The notes beneath the pieces were generated by a model that did not search any database, was not told the DNA's origin, and saw only the letters and a program-made list of their open reading frames with translations. Below, in pieces: positions 28,122 to 37,103 of a stretch of DNA of 64,000 nucleotides. The position numbers and the translations under genes are program-made. This DNA is from Paracoccaceae bacterium (GTDB taxonomy: Bacteria; Pseudomonadota; Alphaproteobacteria; Rhodobacterales; Rhodobacteraceae). The stretch lies in NCBI GenBank assembly GCA_027492585.1, contig JAPUEK010000017.1, forward strand, positions 1 through 64,000, read 5' to 3'. Within the stretch, counting starts at the first letter, position 1, and each line of letters begins with the position of its first letter.

Positions 28122-29197
28122 GGGATCCCTTCCCCGTCCTGCCGCCCGGCAACGCCCTTGTAGAGGAGGCTTTCCTGATACTGTGCGATGGCAAAGCGGG
28201 TGAGCACGCCAAGAGCCGCCGCCAGCGGCACCGCCACCAGCATCCCGGCAAAGCCGAAGAGCGAGCCGAAGGCCGAAAGCGCGAAGAGGAGCCAGACCGG
28301 ATGCAACCCGACCGAGCCGCCGACGAGCTTCGGCGTCAGGATGTTGCCCTCGATGAACTGGCCCGCCGCAAAGATCGCGGCGACGATGCCGATGGAGACC
28401 CAATCCCCCCAAAACTGGAAAAGCGCGAGGCCGATGGCGAGCGCGCCGCCCACCAGCGAGCCGACATAGGGAATGAAGGTGATCGCCCCGGCAATGGCGC
28501 CGACCACCAGGCCGAATTTCAGCCCCGCGATCATCAGTGCCACCGAATAGAAGAGGCCGAGCAGCACGCAGACCGACAGTTGCCCCCGGACGAAGGCCGA
28601 GAGCACCGCGTCGATCTCGCGCGCAAGCTGGCGCACCACCGGCGCATGGTCGCGCGGCAGCAGCCCGTCGATGCGCGCCACCATCCGGTCCCAGTCGGCC
28701 AGCAGATAGAAGGTGACGACCGGCACCACCAGCACGAAGACCGCCGCCGAAATCACTCCCAGCACCGAGGAGATCAGCCCCTGCGCCATGCTCGCACCCT
28801 TGGACTGGATCGCCTCGCCAAGCTGCGCCAGCGACTGGCGGATGGTGGAGGTTTCATCCGAAAGGGAGGGGAACCGCTCCATCAGGAAGGCCTGCATCTT
28901 GCGGGTGATCTCGGGGGCGGAGGCGACGAGCTCGGTCAGTTGCTGCACCAGCGTCGGGATCACCGCCAGCACCAGAAGCACCACGAGGATCAACGCAACC
29001 AGCGTGATCACCGCCGTGGCGCCGATGCGGCTCAGCCCCAGACGTTCCAGCCGGTCGGCCACCGGATCGAGGAAATAGGCAAGCGCCCCGCCGACGAGGA
29101 AGGGCAGGATCACCGAGCCCAGAAACCACAGCATGAGGAACAGCACCAAAAGTGCGGCCCCCCAGTATTTCACCTGTTCCCGGATCGGCAAAGCCAT
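28118..29197 (-). CDS. AI-2E family transporter (PerM-like)
   Basis: A 359-residue polytopic membrane protein with about eight hydrophobic segments and the family pattern ILPFLVGGALAYFLDPVADRLERLG at the N-terminus and FIPYVGSLVGGALAIGLALFQF, FIEGNILTPKLVGGSVGLHPVWLLFAL near the C-terminus. Family members export small molecules or exchange ions; the substrate here is unknown. In many alphaproteobacteria this gene sits directly before hda as it does here. Start at 29197 has an AAGGGGG ribosome site. Confidence 0.85.
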   Translation of the reverse strand: MALPIREQVKYWGAALLVLFLMLWFLGSVILPFLVGGALAYFLDPVADRLERLGLSRIGATAVITLVALILVVLLVLAVIPTLVQQLTELVASAPEITRKMQAFLMERFPSLSDETSTIRQSLAQLGEAIQSKGASMAQGLISSVLGVISAAVFVLVVPVVTFYLLADWDRMVARIDGLLPRDHAPVVRQLAREIDAVLSAFVRGQLSVCVLLGLFYSVALMIAGLKFGLVVGAIAGAITFIPYVGSLVGGALAIGLALFQFWGDWVSIGIVAAIFAAGQFIEGNILTPKLVGGSVGLHPVWLLFALSAFGSLFGFAGMLVAVPLAAALGVLTRFAIAQYQESLLYKGVAGRQDGEGIP

Positions 29198-29311
29198 GGA
29201 CGCCCCCTTGGTTCGGTTCACATATCGCCCCGGTCCGGGGGCAGTGCAAGGGGGAGGGGCGCAGGGGAGAGGGCGATCTGCAATGGCGGAGGTTGCGCCC
29301 CGTTGCGGGCG

Positions 29312-29376
29312 CCGGAGGGGTTTTGCACCCCTCCGGACCTCCCCGCAGGATATTTGAGAAGAGAAGAAAGGGGGAG
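29312..29376 (+). repeat. Intergenic hairpin repeat A, copy 4 (odd orientation)
   Basis: Stem CCGGAGGGGT/ACCCCTCCGG, then ACCTCCCCGCAGGATATTTG and AGAAGAGAAGAAAGGGGG. Unlike the other seven copies it points opposite to both flanking genes (topA and the permease are on the minus strand). Confidence 0.85.
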
Positions 29377-29444
29377 CGGCTTCGCCTGAGGCGACCGGGG
29401 TAACCCCGGATCAAGAGCCGATTGGGGCTGTCAGGCCCCCTTTT

Positions 29445-32045
29445 TCATTCCCCCGCCGCGGCTTTCGGGACCGCCTTTTTCACCGCCGGTTTCTTCGCAG
29501 CAGGCTTTTTGGCGGCCGTTTTGGTCGCCGGTTTCGCCGCGGGCTCCTTCTTGGCGGCCGCCTTCTTCGGCGCGGCTTTCTTGCCCTTGCCGGCCTTCTC
29601 GGCCACGAGCGCAAGCGCCTCCTCCAGCGTCACCGCCTCCGGCTCCATGCCCTTGGGCAGGGTCGCATTGACCTTGCCCCATTTGACATAAGGCCCGTAG
29701 CGACCCGGCATCACCTGCACCTCGCCACCCGAAGGGTGTTCGCCCAGCACCTTCAGCGGCCCGGCGGGCGCAGCAGCCCCCCTGCCCCGCGTCGCCTTCT
29801 GCGCCAGCACCTCGACGGCGCGGTTCATGCCGATGGTGAAGACCTCCTCCACATCGGGAATGTTCGCATAGACAGTGCCGTGCTTCACATAGGGGCCGAA
29901 GCGCCCGATGGAGGCCTCCACCATCCCGCCATCCGCCGGATGCGGGCCGATCTGGCGCGGCAGGGACAACAGCTCGATCGCCCGTTCCAGCGTGAGGGCG
30001 TCCGGCGACCAGCCCTTCGGCAGGCTGGCGCGCGGCGGCTTCGGCACCTCCGACGTCGCCTCGCCCTTCTGAACATAGGGGCCGAAGCGCCCGGTCCGCA
30101 GTGAAATCTCCACCCCGTCCTGCTCACCCAGAACGCGGTCGCCTGTGGAGCCGCCCTCCTCCCCCCCCGAGATCGGGCGGGTATAGCGGCACTCCGGATA
30201 ATTCCCGCAGCCGATGAAGGCCCCGCCGGACCGCGCCGTCTTCAGATGCAGACGGCCCGAGCCGCAGGTCGGGCAGATCCGCGGATCGGAGCCATCGGCC
30301 CGCAGGGGGTAAAGGTGGGGCGACAGGAAGTCGTCAATCTTCTCCAGCACTTCGGAGATGCGGAGATCCGCCGTCTCCGCAATCGCCGCCGAGAAATCCC
30401 GCCAGAACCGCGCCAGAACATCCTTGTAGGCACGCTCGCCCGCCGACACATCGTCAAGCTGGCTTTCGAGATCGGCGGTGAAATCATATTCGACGTAGCG
30501 CCGGAAGAAGTTGGTCAGGAAGGCCGTCACCAGCCGGCCCTTGTCCTCCGGGAAAAGGCGGTTCTTGTCCTTCCGCACATATTCGCGGTCCTGGATGGTG
30601 GTCAGGACGGAGGCATAGGTGGAGGGGCGGCCGATCCCCAGCTCCTCCATCCGCTTCACCAGCGTCGCCTCGGTATAGCGCGGCGGCGGCTGGGTGAAAT
30701 GCTGCTCCGGGGTCACGGTGCGCTTCTCGGCCGGCTCGCCGACCATGATCTGCGGCAGGCGGCCTTCGTCGTCGCCCTCGTCGTCGCGGCCCTCGTCATA
30801 GACCTTGAGGAAGCCATCGAAGAGCACGACCTGCCCCGTCGCCCGCAGCACCACCTGCTGATCCGGGGAGCCGACATCCACCGTGGTCCGCTCCAGCCGG
30901 GCCGCCGACATCTGGCTGGCGATGGTGCGCTTCCAGATGAGGTCGTAAAGCCGCGCCTGATCGGTTTCGGAGAGCCGCAGCTTTTCGGGCGCCGCCGCCA
31001 TGTCGGTCGGGCGGATGCATTCATGCGCTTCCTGCGCGTTCTTGGCCTTGTTCTTGTACATGCGCGGGCTGTCCGGCACATAGGACGGCCCGAAGCGCCG
31101 CCTGATCTCGTCGCGCGCCGCCATCACCGCCTCGGGCGCCATGTCGATGCCGTCGGTCCGCATATAGGTGATGTGGCCCGCCTCATAGAGCCGCTGCGCC
31201 GCCGACATGCAGGCCTTCGCCCCCATGCCGTATTTGCGGCTCGCCTCCTGCTGGAGCGTCGATGTCATGAAGGGCGGATAGGGGTTGCGGCTTGCAGGCT
31301 TCGCCTCGACCGATTGCACCGTCAATGTTCGGGAAGTGACAGCGTGAACGGCGATTTCCGCCGCCGCATCGGTCGGAATGTCGAATTTCTGCAACTTCTT
31401 GCCACCGAGAACGGTGAGTTGCGCCTCATATTCCTGCCCGCGCGGGGTGGTGAGCACCGCCTTCACCGTCCAGTATTCCTGGGCGCGGAAGGCCTCGATC
31501 TCCATCTCCCGCTCGACGATCAGGCGCAGGCAGACCGATTGCACCCGCCCGGCCGAGCGCGCGCCCGGCAGTTTGCGCCAGAGCACCGGCGAGAGGGTGA
31601 AGCCGACAAGATAGTCGAGCGCGCGGCGGGCAAGATAGGCCTCCACCAGCGGGGTATCGACCTGCCGGGGCTTCTTCATCGCCTCGGTCACGGCGTCGCG
31701 GGTGATCGCGTTGAAGGTGACGCGGCTGACCTTCTTGCCCTTCTTCAGGCTCGGGGCGAGCGCTTCCTGAAGGTGCCAGGAAATCGCCTCGCCCTCGCGG
31801 TCGGGGTCGGTGGCGAGGATCAGCTCGTCATCCGTCTTCAGCGCCTCGGCGATGGCCTTCACATGCTTGCGGCTCTCTGCCGCAACCTCCCAGGTCATGT
31901 CGAAATCATGCTCCGGATCGACGGAGCCATCCTTGGCGGGCAGGTCGCGGACATGGCCGTAGGAGGCGAGAACCGTGTAGTCCGAACCGAGATATTTGTT
32001 GATTGTCTTGGCCTTGGCAGGAGATTCTACAACAACTACTGGCAT
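29445..32045 (-). CDS. topA: DNA topoisomerase I
   Basis: Relaxes negative supercoils by a transient 5'-phosphotyrosine break (EC 5.6.2.1). The 866-residue type IA enzyme starts VVVVESPAKAKTINKYLG; TOPRIM acids include Asp80 and Asp82 (ATDPDREGEAISW); the active-site Tyr294 is in ITYMRTDGID. One C-terminal zinc finger (CPTCGSG...CGNYPEC) and repeated TopoI C-terminal modules follow, then a lysine/alanine-rich tail of about 50 residues (KKAAPKKAAAKKEPAAKP...), a DNA-binding extension common in alphaproteobacteria. Start chosen at MPVVVVES. Confidence 0.97.
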   Translation of the reverse strand: MPVVVVESPAKAKTINKYLGSDYTVLASYGHVRDLPAKDGSVDPEHDFDMTWEVAAESRKHVKAIAEALKTDDELILATDPDREGEAISWHLQEALAPSLKKGKKVSRVTFNAITRDAVTEAMKKPRQVDTPLVEAYLARRALDYLVGFTLSPVLWRKLPGARSAGRVQSVCLRLIVEREMEIEAFRAQEYWTVKAVLTTPRGQEYEAQLTVLGGKKLQKFDIPTDAAAEIAVHAVTSRTLTVQSVEAKPASRNPYPPFMTSTLQQEASRKYGMGAKACMSAAQRLYEAGHITYMRTDGIDMAPEAVMAARDEIRRRFGPSYVPDSPRMYKNKAKNAQEAHECIRPTDMAAAPEKLRLSETDQARLYDLIWKRTIASQMSAARLERTTVDVGSPDQQVVLRATGQVVLFDGFLKVYDEGRDDEGDDEGRLPQIMVGEPAEKRTVTPEQHFTQPPPRYTEATLVKRMEELGIGRPSTYASVLTTIQDREYVRKDKNRLFPEDKGRLVTAFLTNFFRRYVEYDFTADLESQLDDVSAGERAYKDVLARFWRDFSAAIAETADLRISEVLEKIDDFLSPHLYPLRADGSDPRICPTCGSGRLHLKTARSGGAFIGCGNYPECRYTRPISGGEEGGSTGDRVLGEQDGVEISLRTGRFGPYVQKGEATSEVPKPPRASLPKGWSPDALTLERAIELLSLPRQIGPHPADGGMVEASIGRFGPYVKHGTVYANIPDVEEVFTIGMNRAVEVLAQKATRGRGAAAPAGPLKVLGEHPSGGEVQVMPGRYGPYVKWGKVNATLPKGMEPEAVTLEEALALVAEKAGKGKKAAPKKAAAKKEPAAKPATKTAAKKPAAKKPAVKKAVPKAAAGE

Positions 32046-32339
32046 GAGTATCCCTTGGTTCCACAAAGCCCGAACAGCGCGGCAAGATGTGGGTGGAATG
32101 GCGGGCTTGTCAATGGAGCCGCTTCAGAAGCCTTTCGCCCTTGCTTCGGCAGGGGCTGCGGCCGGGCCGAAGCGGAGCGAGGGGAGCGTTCCGGGGGGGG
32201 GGAAGGCGCGGCTTCCGAAGGGGCATAGGAAAACCGACGCACCCATGGGCCGCAGGAGGGGAAACCCGGTCCCGGAAGCCCCCAACCGGGTGCCATCGCA
32301 GGATGCGGCACGGCGGATCAAACGCCGGACACTTGGTGG

Positions 32340-32796
32340 AACATGGCCCCGCAGGCGAGGCGGTAAGCGATGCGATGCTGCTCGTGGCCCTCGGTACGGC
32401 GACATGGCTCCACGCATGAAGTGGAAAGGCGGGCGCGGTTTCCGGAGGCCTGAAATGACCCACGCGCGCGGGACGGAAAGCAGCGTGTCTCTCAGCAGAA
32501 CCGCAACTCCGAGGACATGCCCCCGCGCGCGGGGCGAAAAGGTCTTTTCCGAAAATGACACCACATCGTCTGCCGACATGCCCCCGCGTGACCCCACGCG
32601 CGGGGCGAAAAGGCAAGTTTCCCGTCTAGCCGAGGTGAACGGCAAACCATGGCCCCATGCGCGGGACGGAAAGACGCTCTTAAGGTGAACCACATGAGCG
32701 ACGGGCGACATGGTTCCGCGTGCGAGGCGGGAAGGCCGCCAGATCCTTCGTCCATTCATGGCCAACCGACATGGCTCCGTGCGCGAAGCGGGAAAG
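32340..32796 (-). CRISPR. Degenerate orphan CRISPR-like array, 8 repeats, type I-E-like spacing
   Basis: Eight diverged repeats of about 28 nt start at 32340, 32401, 32453, 32514, 32575, 32646, 32707 and 32768. On the plus strand they read roughly GACATGGCCCCGCGCGCGGG then GCGGAAAG, a GC palindrome. Six of the seven spacers are 33 nt and unrelated to each other; the second is about 24 nt. The fifth repeat carries a 10-nt insertion (38 nt long). The dominant 61-nt period equals type I-E (29+32) and is not a multiple of three. Read on the minus strand the repeat resembles I-E repeats (CCCCGCG..CGGGG core), so transcription may run toward topA. No cas genes are in the window. The low repeat identity suggests decay or an unusual array. 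Confidence 0.6.
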
Positions 32797-33134
32797 GAAC
32801 GCAATCACGGAACAGCCTCCGAAACCGAACGTCGCCGCAGAGAGAAGAGCCGCACCGGGATCGGACACCGGCCTCGCCGGACCTGCTCCAACGCGGGGCG
32901 GCATGGGCGGCTCCCGGTCGCTTTCGGACCGCAGATCTGCCGGATCGGCGCGCGTGCGCCGCAGCCCGCTTTCAGACGGGATCCGGAAAAGCACGGCCCC
33001 CCGCCTCCCGCCGGAACAAGACCCGCCGAAATGCCGCCGCGCCGCCCTTGCCCCGGTCTCTGCGGATCAAGCGCCCCTCCCCTCTGACCAATCGACGGTC
33101 AAACCCCGCTTGCCGAAACACATCGAAACTCCTC

Positions 33135-33197
33135 CCCCTCTCATCTTGCCTCAAATATCCTGCGGGGAGGTCCGGAGGGGTGCAAAACCCCTCCGGG
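33135..33197 (-). repeat. Intergenic hairpin repeat A, copy 5 (after dprA)
   Basis: On the minus strand CCGGAGGGGT-TTTGC-ACCCCTCCGG, ACCTCCCCGCAGGATATTTG and AGGCAAGATGAGAGGGGGAG. It starts 20 nt after the dprA stop in the same orientation. Confidence 0.85.
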
Positions 33198-33216
33198 GGC
33201 AGGCAGCAGCGCGCGC

Positions 33217-34371
33217 CTAGTCCAGCCGCGACAACAACCCGCCCGGCTGACGCAGAATCCGCCCCTCCAGCTCCAGCATGATCAGCGCCGGGGCGAGGGC
33301 GGAGGGCGGCAGGGCGAGATCGCGGACAAGCTGATCCTCGGCGAGCGGGCTTGGCCCGAGGCGGGCGAGGATGGTGCTGTGCAACGCCGCGACATCGCCG
33401 AGCGGGCGGCGGGCGGGCGATGGTTCGCGGGAGGGCTCCGGCAGGGGAGCGACGCGCGGCGGCGGCGCTGCCGTCATGGCCCCGGCCGGAAGGTTCAGCG
33501 CCTCCACCACATCCTGCGGGCCGCGCACCAGCGTCGCGCCTTCGCGCAACAGAAGGTTGCAGCCCGCCGCTCGGGCGTCGAAGGGATGGCCCGGAACCGC
33601 CAGCACCTCCCGCCCCTGATCGGCGGCATTGCGGGCGGTGATCAGGCTGCCCGACCGCGCCGCCGCCTCCACCACCACCACGCCGCGCGCAAGGCCGGAA
33701 ACGATGCGGTTGCGAAGCGGAAAGTGGCGGGCCATCGGCTCCGTCCCGAGGGGCATTTCCGACAGCACGCACCCCTGCTCGGCGATCTTCTCCGCCAGTT
33801 CGGCATTCTCCTCCGGGTAGGTCACATCGACACCGCCCGCCATCACCGCCACCGTCCCGGTCGGCAGGGCGGCGCGATGCGCTTCGGCATCAATACCGCG
33901 CGCGAGGCCCGAGACCACAACCTGACCCGCCGCCCCCAACCCCTCCGCCAGCCGACGTGCCATGCGGAGGCCGAGGGACGAAGCATTGCGCGCGCCGACA
34001 AGCGCCACCATCGGCCGCGCCAGCAGGCCCGTATCGCCCAAGGCCCAAAGCAGGGGCGGCGCATCCGGCAAGTCCATGAGCGCCTCGGGATAGCCCGGCC
34101 CGCCCCAGAAGAGCAGCCGCGCCCCGAGCGCCCGCCCGCGCGCCATCTCCTGCCGCGCCACCTCCGCCGGGCAGGGGGCGTAGTTCTCCACGCCCGCCGC
34201 CCTGCCTATCGCCGGCAGAGCGGCCAGCACCGCCCCGGCGGAGCCATGCTCCCCCAGAAGCCGGTGGAAGGTCACCGGCCCGATCCGGCGCGAGCGGATC
34301 AGGCGCAGCCAGTCCAGCGGGTCCTGCCCCCCGCCTGCGGCGAAGGGAATCGGTTCGGGATCGAGGGGCAT
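33217..34371 (-). CDS. dprA: DNA-processing protein DprA
   Basis: Binds incoming single-stranded DNA and loads RecA during natural transformation. The 384-residue protein has the Rossmann-like DprA core (VALVGARNASSLGLRMARRLAEGLG, VVSGLARGIDAEAHRAAL, TVAVMAGGVDVTYPEENAEL, SEMPLGTEPMARHFPLRNRIVSGL) and a C-terminal winged-helix-like DML1 domain. The start MPLDPEPIPF at 34371 is chosen because upstream residues are not family-like. It is the gene next to the CRISPR-like array. No other competence gene is in the window. Confidence 0.93.
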   Translation of the reverse strand: MPLDPEPIPFAAGGGQDPLDWLRLIRSRRIGPVTFHRLLGEHGSAGAVLAALPAIGRAAGVENYAPCPAEVARQEMARGRALGARLLFWGGPGYPEALMDLPDAPPLLWALGDTGLLARPMVALVGARNASSLGLRMARRLAEGLGAAGQVVVSGLARGIDAEAHRAALPTGTVAVMAGGVDVTYPEENAELAEKIAEQGCVLSEMPLGTEPMARHFPLRNRIVSGLARGVVVVEAAARSGSLITARNAADQGREVLAVPGHPFDARAAGCNLLLREGATLVRGPQDVVEALNLPAGAMTAAPPPRVAPLPEPSREPSPARRPLGDVAALHSTILARLGPSPLAEDQLVRDLALPPSALAPALIMLELEGRILRQPGGLLSRLD

Positions 34372-34497
34372 CGGCAGCTCCGGCACAACCTGTCCCCGCC
34401 AGCATGGGCGAGAGCTGGTTAACGGGAAGTGAATCCCCGCCTCCCCCAATATTTCCGTCCGAGACCCCTGCGAGACCCGTTGAAGCCGGGGCAAAAG

Positions 34498-34507
34498 TTT
34501 GATCAAA
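34498..34507. promoter_or_regulatory. Palindrome upstream of gabT
   Basis: TTTGATCAAA is a perfect 10-bp palindrome 51 nt before the gabT ATG, in the divergent dprA/gabT gap. It lies in an AT-rich patch likely to be the promoter. The regulator is unknown. Confidence 0.35.
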
Positions 34508-34558
34508 TATCGGCAACCAGCGTCTGGCCCAGACGCGTTCCCCGAAAAGGATGAGAGC

Positions 34559-35836
34559 ATGAAGAACGCAGAAGTCGCGCGCCGCCGGGATGAGGCGGTT
34601 TCCCGTGGTGTTGGCGTGCAGACCCAGATCTATGTGGATCGGGCGCTGAACTCCGAAGTCTGGGACATCGAGGGCAACCGCTACATCGACTTCGCGGCCG
34701 GGATCGCCGTGGTCAACACCGGCCATTGCCATCCGAAGGTCATGGAAGCGGTGTCGAGCCAGCTTTCCAAATTCACCCACACCTGCCATCAGGTCCTGCC
34801 CTACGAAAACTACGTCCGTCTGGCCGAGCGTCTGAACGCCTCGGTGCCGGGCGACTGGCCGAAGAAGACGGTTTTCGTGACGACCGGCGCCGAGGCGGTG
34901 GAAAATGCCATCAAGGTGGCGCGCATCGCCACCGGGCGCCCGGCCATCATCGCCTTCGGCGGGGCCTTCCACGGCCGCACCTTCCTCGGCATGTCGCTGA
35001 CCGGCAAGGTCGATCCCTACAAGAAGGGCTTCGGCGCGATGATGCCCGATGTCTACCACGTTCCCTTCCCGCAGGAGGTCCACGGCATCACCACGGACGA
35101 AGCGATGGCGGGGCTGACCAAGCTCTTCAAGGCCGATCTCGACCCGACCCGCGTCGCCGCGATCATCTTCGAGCCCGTGCAGGGCGAAGGCGGCTTCTAT
35201 CCCGCGCCGAAGGAACTGGTCCGCGCCATCCGCAAGCTTTGCGACGAGCATGGCATCGTGATGATCGCCGATGAGGTCCAGACCGGCTTTGCCCGCACCG
35301 GCACGCTTTTCGCCATGGAAGCCCATGGCGTTGCCGCCGACCTGACCACGATGGCCAAGGGTCTGGCCGGTGGCCTGCCGCTTGCCGCCGTCACCGGCAA
35401 GGCGAGCCTGATGGACGCCGCCCATCCCGGCGGTCTCGGCGGCACCTATGGCGGCAACCCGCTCGGCATCGCCGCCGCCAATGCGGTTCTCGACGTGATC
35501 GAGGAGGAAGACCTCTGCGCCCGCGCCAACGAACTGGGCGGCCGCCTGAAACAGCGTCTGGAAGCGATCCGCTCCGTCACGCCGGAGATCTGCGATATCC
35601 GCGGCCCCGGTTTCATGGTTGCGGTGGAATTCGCCGATCCGAAGGACCATGCCCCCGATGCCGGCTTCACCAACCGCGTGAAGAACGAGGCGCAGAAGCG
35701 CGGGCTGATCCTGCTGACCTGTGGCGTTTATGGCAATGTGGTGCGTTTCCTCGCACCGATCACCATTCCGGATGCCCATTTCGCCGAAGCGATGGATATC
35801 CTCGAAGCCTCGATCGCCGCCGCCCGCACGGCCTGA
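34559..35836 (+). CDS. gabT: 4-aminobutyrate aminotransferase
   Basis: Transfers the amino group of GABA to 2-oxoglutarate, giving succinate semialdehyde (EC 2.6.1.19). The 425-residue class III aminotransferase shows VWDIEGNRYIDFAAGIAVVNTGH, TGAEAVENAIKVAR, EPVQGEGGF, IADEVQTGFARTG and PLP-binding Lys267 in TTMAKGLAGGLPL. The ATG at 34559 has an AAAAGGA ribosome site. The usual partner gabD is not adjacent; a strong hairpin follows, so gabT may be monocistronic. Confidence 0.9.
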   Translation: MKNAEVARRRDEAVSRGVGVQTQIYVDRALNSEVWDIEGNRYIDFAAGIAVVNTGHCHPKVMEAVSSQLSKFTHTCHQVLPYENYVRLAERLNASVPGDWPKKTVFVTTGAEAVENAIKVARIATGRPAIIAFGGAFHGRTFLGMSLTGKVDPYKKGFGAMMPDVYHVPFPQEVHGITTDEAMAGLTKLFKADLDPTRVAAIIFEPVQGEGGFYPAPKELVRAIRKLCDEHGIVMIADEVQTGFARTGTLFAMEAHGVAADLTTMAKGLAGGLPLAAVTGKASLMDAAHPGGLGGTYGGNPLGIAAANAVLDVIEEEDLCARANELGGRLKQRLEAIRSVTPEICDIRGPGFMVAVEFADPKDHAPDAGFTNRVKNEAQKRGLILLTCGVYGNVVRFLAPITIPDAHFAEAMDILEASIAAARTA

Positions 35837-35849
35837 TCCTCCTGTTTCC

Positions 35850-35877
35850 GACGGGCCGGTCCCTGCACCGGCCCGTC
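35850..35877 (+). terminator. Hairpin after gabT
   Basis: Perfect 11-bp stem GACGGGCCGGT/ACCGGCCCGTC with a 6-nt loop, 13 nt after the gabT stop. No T-run, so intrinsic termination is probable but not certain. Confidence 0.65.
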
Positions 35878-35939
35878 GTCTCCGTTACGAGTGCCTCCGG
35901 CCTTTTGCCCCTGCTGCTTCCCCGTGACGAAGGACCCAG

Positions 35940-37103
35940 ATGGCTGGCTATCTCTCCGAGACCAAGGACGCCGGAAAATTCGACATCCTGCAGCGGGTGA
36001 ACCTCGTTGTCAGCCATGGCGGTCCCGGCCCCTGGCGGCAGGCGCTCAGCCTCGCCTTCGTGGTCTTTGGCGGCTCCGGGATCACGCTTGACGAATATTA
36101 CTCCTTCGGAATGTGGCGCAAGGATCTGGACCGCCGGTTCCGCAAGGAGTTCCTGCCCCATGCCCAGTTCCCCCTTTACAATGGCGCGCTCGAAATGCCC
36201 TCGCTCGGCGTCGTGCATGATACCGTAAATGACAAGCTGGCGACGGAGCGGCTCCTGGTGGAGGCGGGCCTGCCGGCCGTGCGGACGCTGGCGGCTGCCG
36301 GGCCGAAGCCGGAACTGGCCGATGTTCTGCATCTGAAAGACTGGAAGGCGATTTCCGCCTGGCTTGGTGCTGCCGGGAATCTGCCGGTCTTCGGCAAGCC
36401 GCGGGCGGATTCCTTTGCGCGGGGTTCGGTCGCCATCACCGGGCTTGCGGCGGAGCCCGGCCGCCTTCAGCTTCTGAACGGGCGCACGGTGCCGGTGGAC
36501 GGGCTGGCCAGCGAGATGATGGTGGACTACCCGGAGGGCTATCTTTTCCAGCCCTTCCACAAATGCCATGCCGATCTGCGCCACCATGTCGGCGAGGCGA
36601 TGGCCTCCATCCGCATCGTCACCCTGCGGACCGCGACCGGGGTGGAGCCTTTCTATGCCGTGCTGCGGATTCCGGCGAAGAAGGCGATGCATGACGGGGA
36701 TGCCTTCGGCAGGCGGGTCTGGGGGCTGATTGATCTGGACAGCGGCAGGGTCGTGAAGCTCCGCGATCTGCGCGATCCCTCGACGCCGGATGTGACCCAC
36801 TGGCTTGACCCGAAGGAGCCGCTTCTCGGCTTCCGGATGCCGCATTGGGCCGAGGCGATCCGCGCCTGCACTGCGGCGCATGACATCTTCCCCGGCCATG
36901 GGATCATCGGCTGGGACGTGTTCCTGACCGATGACGGCGCGCTCATCAACGAAGCCAATGCCCGCCCCGGCCATGTCTATCAGGCGGCAGCGGCGCGCGG
37001 GCTCCGCAATCCGGACATGGAACCGGCCTATGCCCGCGCCCTCGCCCATGCCCGCGCCGTCAATGCGGCGGCGGAAGCGGGACGTATCCGGTTGGGCGGC
37101 TGA
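35940..37103 (+). CDS. ATP-grasp protein, sugar-transfer-associated type
   Basis: A 387-residue protein with the ATPgrasp_ST-like pattern: HDTVNDKLATERLLVEAGLP, VFGKPRADSFARGSV, QPFHKCHADL, IIGWDVFLTDDGALINEANARPGHVYQ (metal-binding Glu and Asn). Family members join a carboxylate to an amine using ATP and are usually found with polysaccharide genes, which are absent here. It follows gabT by 103 nt across a hairpin. Substrate unknown. Confidence 0.75.
   Translation: MAGYLSETKDAGKFDILQRVNLVVSHGGPGPWRQALSLAFVVFGGSGITLDEYYSFGMWRKDLDRRFRKEFLPHAQFPLYNGALEMPSLGVVHDTVNDKLATERLLVEAGLPAVRTLAAAGPKPELADVLHLKDWKAISAWLGAAGNLPVFGKPRADSFARGSVAITGLAAEPGRLQLLNGRTVPVDGLASEMMVDYPEGYLFQPFHKCHADLRHHVGEAMASIRIVTLRTATGVEPFYAVLRIPAKKAMHDGDAFGRRVWGLIDLDSGRVVKLRDLRDPSTPDVTHWLDPKEPLLGFRMPHWAEAIRACTAAHDIFPGHGIIGWDVFLTDDGALINEANARPGHVYQAAAARGLRNPDMEPAYARALAHARAVNAAAEAGRIRLGG

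Larger units (their letters stand above)
32046..33216. other. 1.17-kb non-coding region between topA and dprA
   Basis: Holds the CRISPR-like array (32340-32796), two weaker repeat-like segments (near 32241 and 32291), 340 bases without recognisable content, and repeat A copy 5. Long open frames across it on both strands are low-complexity arginine/proline-rich translations of the repeats and are not genes. Confidence 0.7.

Noticed and set aside
32124-32804. Long minus-strand open frame (about 226 codons) over the CRISPR-like array
   Set aside because: It is arginine/proline-rich with recurring SPRAWGH-like pieces at a 61-nt spacing, a known artefact of translating GC-rich CRISPR-type repeats.
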